From assembly GCF_018138085.1 (NCBI RefSeq), contig NZ_CP073105.1, positions 2,356,001 through 2,420,000 of the forward strand: 64,000 bases of DNA, in the 5' to 3' direction. Positions 59,060-64,000 of this stretch are shown one piece after another. The stretch is from Stutzerimonas stutzeri (lineage in GTDB: Bacteria > Pseudomonadota > Gammaproteobacteria > Pseudomonadales > Pseudomonadaceae). The notes beneath the pieces were generated by a model that worked only from the letters and a program-made list of their open reading frames with translations, was not told the DNA's origin and searched no databases. Numbering within the stretch: position 1 is the stretch's first letter; every line of letters begins with the position of its first letter. A program made the translations under genes and the position numbers.

Positions 59060-59917
59060 CTACTGATCGTTGCTGGCGAAATTAGGTAGCTCGTCTACCG
59101 GACGGGAAAAGCGGAAAGGAATCGAAACCATCGAGTCGCCGTAGGCTTTTTGCACCACGAAATGCAGGTGGGGACCGGTACTGCGGCCGGTGTTTCCAGA
59201 CTGACCGAGCAGCGTACCGACCTTGACTTGCTGTCCCGGTCTGACCTGAACAGAGCCGCGTTTGAGGTGCAGGTAGGCACTGTGCGTGCCGTCCTGGTGA
59301 GCGATTCTCACGTAGTTGCCCGCAGGATCCGGCAGACGGCCGCCCTGACCGTTGCGCACTTCCAGCACCGTGCCCGCCCGCGCCGCAACGATGGGCGTGC
59401 CCACCGGCATCGCCACGTCCACCGCGTAGCGCCCCTTGGGCGAGTTGTGGCTGAAATCACCGCCGGCGCCCTGGGAGATACGGAACGGGCCGCCTTGCCA
59501 CGGCAGTTCGTAGGCGTGTCCTCCTACGCTGCCTTTGCGGCCCGGCTCTGGTGAATAGATCAGCGAGTAACTGAACGACTGCTGGTACATCAGCGGATAG
59601 CTCGCCTGACGCTTTTGCAAGGTGGCGATGCGCATGCGGGTGCGCGCCGGTACGGTCTTGCGGATGACGCCCTTGCCGACGCCGGTGACATTGACCATGC
59701 GGGTCAGGCGCAGCACCGCCTCGATCGGCACGTCCGTATCGTTTTGCACGACCATCGCCTTGCCGGACCCGACGCGGGTGGCCAGCAGGCGAACAGTGCC
59801 GGGCTTGCCGGAGGGAAGCGTCGCGTTGGTGATGCTGCCGCCCGCCAGCAGCGGTAGCGAAGCGGTGGAGCAGGTGAGCAGTAGTGCCAAGGAAACAATC
59901 AGCCGAGTCGAAGCCAT
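59060..59917 (-). CDS. M23 family (LytM-type) metallopeptidase, secreted
   Basis: This is a 285-residue protein. The signal peptide is MASTRLIVSLALLLTCSTASLPLLAGG. The C-terminal peptidase domain has the zinc motif in FSHNSPKGRYAVDVAMPVGTPIVAARAG (HxnD, where His and Asp are ligands) and the second motif TGPHLHFVVQK (HxH). It should act on peptidoglycan in the periplasm or outside the cell. The N-terminal half (about 30-150) is a beta-rich region of unknown type. A GTG at 59935 could be an earlier start. It converges with the DUF2218 gene with a gap of only 12 bases. Confidence 0.9.
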   Translation of the reverse strand: MASTRLIVSLALLLTCSTASLPLLAGGSITNATLPSGKPGTVRLLATRVGSGKAMVVQNDTDVPIEAVLRLTRMVNVTGVGKGVIRKTVPARTRMRIATLQKRQASYPLMYQQSFSYSLIYSPEPGRKGSVGGHAYELPWQGGPFRISQGAGGDFSHNSPKGRYAVDVAMPVGTPIVAARAGTVLEVRNGQGGRLPDPAGNYVRIAHQDGTHSAYLHLKRGSVQVRPGQQVKVGTLLGQSGNTGRSTGPHLHFVVQKAYGDSMVSIPFRFSRPVDELPNFASNDQ

Positions 59918-60101
59918 AGGGGTGTGATCCGTCACGGATGGGACAACCTGCCGGCGGCTGCAGGAACAAATCCGTAGGTTTCATGAACGCCGCGCTGGGG
60001 TTGGGACTCAAGGTGTTGCGCAGGGTTCAGTGCCGCACGTCGATATCGCGCGAACGATTGAGCCTTCCCCAGAACAGCGCAGTTATTGGGGCGCAGAGAC
60101 G

Positions 60102-60127
60102 CCAAGGCCCCGAAAACGGGGCCTTGG
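60102..60127 (-). terminator. glgX: Strong perfect hairpin downstream of glgX
   Basis: The 11-base arms CCAAGGCCCCG and CGGGGCCTTGG enclose an AAAA loop, 25 bases after the glgX stop. It is perfect and very GC-rich but lacks a T-tract on either side, so its termination strength is uncertain. Confidence 0.5.
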
Positions 60128-60151
60128 GATCAGTCATGGAATTACTCGAGG

Positions 60152-62302
60152 TTATTCCTCTTCCTTGATCAACTCGAACAACAGCAACGACCGGCCGGTC
60201 AGTGCGTACTCGTCGCTAAAGTCGAAACGCTCGGCCCGCGCGTTGGGATTGTTGGTGTCGATCAACCGGTTCCAGTAGATGCCTTGCGGAACCTCGGGAA
60301 GGGTGAAGTTCACCACGTCGTGGTGCGAGTTGACGATGATCAGCAGCGTCGCATCCGAACCCGCGCGGCGAATACCGGTGGGCTGGGCGCGGCCATCTAG
60401 GAGCATGCCCATGCACCGGTTGTTGCCATCCTGCCAATGCTCGACGGTCATTTCTTCCGCGTGCGGTGCCAGCCAGGTGACATCCTTGACGCCCAGCTCC
60501 TCGTTGTAGGCGCCGACCAGGAAGCGCCCACGGCGCAGCATCGGATAGCGCTGACGCAAGCGAATCAGTTTGCGTACGAAGGCCTGCAAGGCACGGCTTT
60601 CTTCGGGAATGTCCCAGTTGACCCAGCCGATTTCGCTGTCCTGGCAGTAGGCGTTGTTGTTGCCGTGTTGCGTCCGTGCGAACTCGTCGCCGGCCACGAT
60701 CATGGGCGTGCCCTGGGAGAACAGCAGGGTGGCGAAGAAGTTGCGCATCTGCCTGAAGCGCAGCTCGGCGATTTCCGGGTCATCGGTTGGCCCTTCGACG
60801 CCGTGGTTCCAGGAGATGTTGTTGTCGCTGCCGTCGCGGTTGTCTTCGTCGTTGTCTTCGTTGTGCTTCTCGTTATAGGAAACCAGGTCCTTGAGCGTGA
60901 AGCCGTCGTGGGCAGTGACGAAGTTGACCGAACTGAACGGGCGTCGTCCACGCTGGTTGAACAGGTCGCCGGATCCGGTCAGGCGGCTGGCGAAGTCGGC
61001 CAGCTGGCCTTCGTCGCCTCGCCAGAAGGCGCGTACGGTGTCACGGAACTGGTCGTTCCACTCCGCCCAGCCGGGCGGGAAGCCGCCGACCTGATAGCCG
61101 CCCGGGCCGCAATCCCAGGGTTCGGCAATCAGTTTGGTCTTGGCCAATACCGGGTCCTGGCGACAGGCCACGAGGAAGCCGTGGCGCTCGTCATAGCCGT
61201 CGTGCTCACGTCCGAGGATGGTGGCCAGGTCGAAGCGGAAACCATCGACGTGCATTTCCTCGGCCCAGTAGCGCAGCGAGTCGGTCACCATCTGCACCAC
61301 GCACGGGTGGCTCATGTCCAGCGTGTTGCCGGTACCCGAATCGTTGATGTAGTAGCGCTTGTCGTCGGGCATCAGCCGGTAGTAGGACGCGTTGTCGATA
61401 CCGCGCATCGAAAGCGTCGGGCCTAGCTCGTTGCCTTCGGCCGTGTGGTTGTAGACCACATCAAGGATGACCTCGAGATCGGCGTTGTGCAGGTGCGCGA
61501 CCATTTCCTTGAATTCGCTGATCTTGCCGCTGGCCAGGTATTTGGGGTGCGGCGCGAAGAAGGCGATGCTGTTGTAGCCCCAGTAGTTGCTCATGCCCTT
61601 CTCGAGCAGGTGCTGGTCCTGTACAAAGGCGTGAATCGGCAGGAACTCGACCGAGGAAACGCCGAGCTTGCGAACGTAGTCGATCACCTCGGGGGTCTTG
61701 AAACCGCCGAAGGTGCCGCGCATATCTTCGGCCACCGAGGGGTGCCGCATGGTGAACCCACGCACGTGGGTCTCGTAGATGATGGTGCGGTCCCAAGGCA
61801 CCTGCACGGGCCGGTCATGGCCCCAGGTGAAGGCCGGATCGATGATCTTGCACTTGGGCACGAACGGCGCGCTATCGCGTTCATCGAAGCTCAGATCGCC
61901 ATCGGGGTGGCCGATGGTGTAGCCGAACAATGCCTCGGACCACTTCAATTCGCCGACCAGTTGCTTGGCATAGGGGTCGATCAGCAGCTTGTTGGGATTG
62001 AACCGGTGGCCGGCCTCGGGCTCGTACGGTCCGTGCACCCGATAGCCATAAATCTGTCCCGGGTGAGCATCGGGCAGGTAGCCATGCCAGATCTCGTCGG
62101 TGTATTCGGGAAGTTCGATCCGCTCGAGCTCGGTCTCGCCGTCGGTATCGAACAGGCACAGCTCGACCTTGGTGGCATTGGCGGAGAAGATCGCAAAATT
62201 GACGCCTAGCCCGTCCCAGGTAGCGCCAAGAGGGAAGGGGAGGCCTTCACGGATACGCGACGCCGTCGCTATCTGAGGCGCCGCAGGCTTTTGTTTACTC
62301 AT
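60152..62302 (-). CDS. glgX: Glycogen debranching enzyme (isoamylase type)
   Basis: This 716-residue GH13_11 enzyme hydrolyses alpha-1,6 branches of glycogen-like glucan. An N-terminal CBM48 (GLPFPLGATWDGLGVNFAIFSANATKVELCLFD) precedes the barrel: IIYETHVRGFTMRHPSV, nucleophile Asp in MHVDGFRFDLATILGRE, Glu in KLIAEPWDCGPGGYQVG, and NFVTAHDGFTLKDLVSYNEKHNE. The start at 62302 has GGAG 6 bases upstream. It follows the DUF2934 gene by 99 bases and belongs to the minus-strand treY-DUF2934-glgX operon. Confidence 0.96.
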   Translation of the reverse strand: MSKQKPAAPQIATASRIREGLPFPLGATWDGLGVNFAIFSANATKVELCLFDTDGETELERIELPEYTDEIWHGYLPDAHPGQIYGYRVHGPYEPEAGHRFNPNKLLIDPYAKQLVGELKWSEALFGYTIGHPDGDLSFDERDSAPFVPKCKIIDPAFTWGHDRPVQVPWDRTIIYETHVRGFTMRHPSVAEDMRGTFGGFKTPEVIDYVRKLGVSSVEFLPIHAFVQDQHLLEKGMSNYWGYNSIAFFAPHPKYLASGKISEFKEMVAHLHNADLEVILDVVYNHTAEGNELGPTLSMRGIDNASYYRLMPDDKRYYINDSGTGNTLDMSHPCVVQMVTDSLRYWAEEMHVDGFRFDLATILGREHDGYDERHGFLVACRQDPVLAKTKLIAEPWDCGPGGYQVGGFPPGWAEWNDQFRDTVRAFWRGDEGQLADFASRLTGSGDLFNQRGRRPFSSVNFVTAHDGFTLKDLVSYNEKHNEDNDEDNRDGSDNNISWNHGVEGPTDDPEIAELRFRQMRNFFATLLFSQGTPMIVAGDEFARTQHGNNNAYCQDSEIGWVNWDIPEESRALQAFVRKLIRLRQRYPMLRRGRFLVGAYNEELGVKDVTWLAPHAEEMTVEHWQDGNNRCMGMLLDGRAQPTGIRRAGSDATLLIIVNSHHDVVNFTLPEVPQGIYWNRLIDTNNPNARAERFDFSDEYALTGRSLLLFELIKEEE

Positions 62303-62401
62303 GAAATCTCCGATGGCAGCTCGTGATCGTTGCTGTGCAGGACTAGGCAACGCCGTACCCACCCGGCACACCAAGCGAGCCGGGTGGGGTGGCGCTGTCG
62401 T

Positions 62402-62791
62402 TCAGGTTTCTTTCTTGGCGCGTGGCGTGCGGGTTTTCTTCACGCCTGCCGGCGTACCTTCAGCCGCTTCGGTGTCAGCCTTCGGCTTGGGCTGCGCCGA
62501 GCCTTTGGCCGCCGCCGCGGCGGGTTTGGCGGGTTTTACGTCGGAGCGAGCCTTGGCCTCTTTCGCCGGTTTCGCAGCCTTGGCCGGCTTCGCGGCGGGG
62601 GTTGCGTCGGTCGGCTTGGTTGCAGTCTTGCGCGCGCGGCTGGCTGGTTTTTCGGCCGCGGGTGTTCCACTCTCAGCTTCGGCAAGCTTGCGCGCCATTT
62701 CCCAGTGGCGTTCGTCCTGACCGTGAGGGCGGCCTTCCGATACCCAGATGTCATACGCGAGTTCACGGATCCGCTGCTCGTCTTTCTTCAT
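62402..62791 (-). CDS. DUF2934 protein with Lys/Ala/Pro-rich tail
   Basis: This 129-residue protein has residues 4-36 (EQRIRELAYDIWVSEGRPHGQDERHWEMARKL) as the DUF2934 motif. From about 45 to the end it is Lys/Ala/Pro-rich, histone-H1-like (KPAKAAKPAKEAKAR), so likely disordered and basic. It overlaps treY by ATGA and precedes glgX. In pseudomonads it sits between treY and glgX as a conserved member of the operon. Function unknown; a nucleic-acid-binding role is only a composition-based guess. Confidence 0.85.
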   Translation of the reverse strand: MKKDEQRIRELAYDIWVSEGRPHGQDERHWEMARKLAEAESGTPAAEKPASRARKTATKPTDATPAAKPAKAAKPAKEAKARSDVKPAKPAAAAAKGSAQPKPKADTEAAEGTPAGVKKTRTPRAKKET

Positions 62792-64000
62792 CGTTCTGAT
62801 TCTCCTGTTGAACTGATCGATACCTGTAAAACCGCCACGGGCAGTTGTTGTAAAACCTCGGTCACACGCAAACCCGCTTGTTTGGGTGTGACTGTCGTTC
62901 CGTCAAAAAGTCGCTCCATTGCATGACCGTTCAGCGCCTCGGGTACGCGCACCAGGGTGTCGCCCCAACGTTGCGCTGGAATCTGCGGTATCTGGCTATC
63001 GGCCAGCAGCGGGCTGGACAGTCGGGCCGCCACGACGACCAGCCAGTCGCCGTCCAGCTCACGGGCGAAGGCGATGATTCGCTCGGCGTGCTCGCCCTCG
63101 ACTTTCAACGGCAGGTAGCGCCCCTCCGTGAACAGGCGCGGCCGTGCGCGGCGCAACAGCAGGGTCCGTGCGATCAGCCATTGCTTGATGCGGCCGTCTT
63201 TCCAGTTGGCCACCAGCTCACCAGGCTGCGCCTGCGGGTCGAAGGTCGCTTGACGTCGATCGAAGTCCACAGGGCGTCGGTTGTCCGGGTCGACCAGGCT
63301 GAAATCCCAGTAATCGGCACCTTGATACAGATCCGGCACGCCAGGCGTGGTCATGCGCAGCAAGGTTTGCGTCAGACTGTTCACCGCGCCGGCGGGCGCC
63401 AGTTCGGCTGCCGCCTCGGCGATATCGCTGCGCAGCGTGCGGCATTCCTCACCGAGTAGCAGGGCGCGCAGGTACTGCTGGCAGGCGCCTTCATATTCGC
63501 TGTTGGGGTCGGTCCAGGTGCTACGCAGCTTGGCTTCGCGTACGGCCTTTTCCTGCCATTTGATGATTCGCTCGCAGTACGTCTCGCAGGCGGCGCGGTC
63601 GTCCAGATCGAGGTCCAGCGGCCAGCTACCGAGCAGAATCTGATACAGCAGCATTTCGTCGCCGGCGGACGGAGCAGGCCCGTCGGCCAGTTGCTGGCGT
63701 TGGCCGTAGGCGAGCTGGCGCCAATGGCGCACCTTGGCGGCAAACCACTCGGCGCGCTCGCTGATTGCAGTCATGCGGGCACGGGTGTCTTCGCCGCGCT
63801 TGTGGTCGTGCGTCGCGGTGGTCAGCAGGTTGCGGGGAAAGTGTTCGGCACGCATCGAGCATTCGGCATGAAACGCCTCCACCGGCGCGCTGAACGTCTG
63901 CGGATCGAACCCGACGTCGTTGCGCGAGAGCAAGACCCCCGAGCGGTAGCAGGCGGTGTCTTCCACGGCCTTGGCGGCCGCGGGGGAGGTGAGCTGCTGA
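62788..64000 (-). CDS. treY: Maltooligosyl trehalose synthase, 3' part (gene continues beyond the window)
   Basis: The C-terminal 403 residues lie in the window; the frame is open to position 64000. TreY converts the reducing end of maltooligosaccharide to a trehalosyl end. Visible markers are LTSPAAAKAVEDTACYRSG near the window edge, HFPRNLLTTATHDHKRGEDTRARM, LRMTTPGVPDLYQGADYWDFSLVDPDNRRPVDF, and LKVEGEHAERIIAFARELDGDWLVVV. The catalytic barrel with the nucleophile lies outside. It overlaps the DUF2934 gene by 4 bases. In related genomes malQ, treZ and glgA follow beyond this edge. Confidence 0.93.
   Translation of the reverse strand, partial: QQLTSPAAAKAVEDTACYRSGVLLSRNDVGFDPQTFSAPVEAFHAECSMRAEHFPRNLLTTATHDHKRGEDTRARMTAISERAEWFAAKVRHWRQLAYGQRQQLADGPAPSAGDEMLLYQILLGSWPLDLDLDDRAACETYCERIIKWQEKAVREAKLRSTWTDPNSEYEGACQQYLRALLLGEECRTLRSDIAEAAAELAPAGAVNSLTQTLLRMTTPGVPDLYQGADYWDFSLVDPDNRRPVDFDRRQATFDPQAQPGELVANWKDGRIKQWLIARTLLLRRARPRLFTEGRYLPLKVEGEHAERIIAFARELDGDWLVVVAARLSSPLLADSQIPQIPAQRWGDTLVRVPEALNGHAMERLFDGTTVTPKQAGLRVTEVLQQLPVAVLQVSISSTGESER

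Overview
The window is one stretch of a high-GC gammaproteobacterial chromosome. Every clue points to Pseudomonas in the broad sense, possibly the stutzeri group (genus Stutzerimonas). These clues are the gene order mexS / mexT-mexE-mexF-oprN, a complete muxABC-opmB efflux operon, a glycogen/trehalose locus ordered as in P. aeruginosa (roughly PA2151-PA2162), a DUF3649/PepSY/DUF3325 iron-linked trio, and Pseudomonas-type REP repeats. The species placement is inference. No phage, transposase, rRNA, tRNA or CRISPR was seen. Most genes are core or lineage-typical, so the interest lies in fusions, split proteins, regulatory sites and repeats.

Layout. 1-5.2 kb: a GT2 glycosyltransferase fused to a divergent RmlD-like reductase, a SAF-domain oxidoreductase (probably the edge of a surface-polysaccharide region), and small envelope or hypothetical genes. 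5.2-11.7 kb: 4-hydroxyphenylpyruvate dioxygenase, a divergent TetR/MFS biocide-efflux pair with a palindromic operator, an iron-linked membrane operon behind a Fur-like promoter, and a small disordered protein. 11.9-13.4 kb: a MurJ/MVIN-like flippase. 13.6-22.7 kb: muxABC-opmB, ended by a bidirectional terminator shared with an orphan DctP. 23.9-32.6 kb: the MexT regulon. oprN, mexF, mexE and mexT lie on the minus strand and mexS is divergent. MexT-box-like sites lie before mexE and mexS, and a REP array lies between mexT and mexE.

32.7-35.6 kb: a stress-type SDR, Ku, and a stand-alone LigD polymerase domain (bacterial NHEJ). 35.7-41.4 kb: formate dehydrogenase-N (fdnGHI) with an in-frame UGA for selenocysteine and a SECIS hairpin, then fdhE. 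42.2-49.9 kb: glgE, a treS-maltokinase fusion and glgB, which convert trehalose through maltose and maltose-1-phosphate to branched alpha-glucan. 50-59 kb: a CDF metal exporter, ybhP-clsB-ybhN with a DUF72 gene, a zinc alcohol dehydrogenase with an unusual tail, a LysR/aromatic dioxygenase pair, DUF2218 and an M23 peptidase. 60.1-64 kb: glgX, a DUF2934 gene and treY (cut by the window end), which turn glucan back into trehalose precursors. With the glgE block they form the two halves of one trehalose/alpha-glucan cycle, typical of osmotic and desiccation protection.

Start sites were chosen by Shine-Dalgarno position and overlap with the upstream gene. Functions rest on motif recognition by eye, without database searches.
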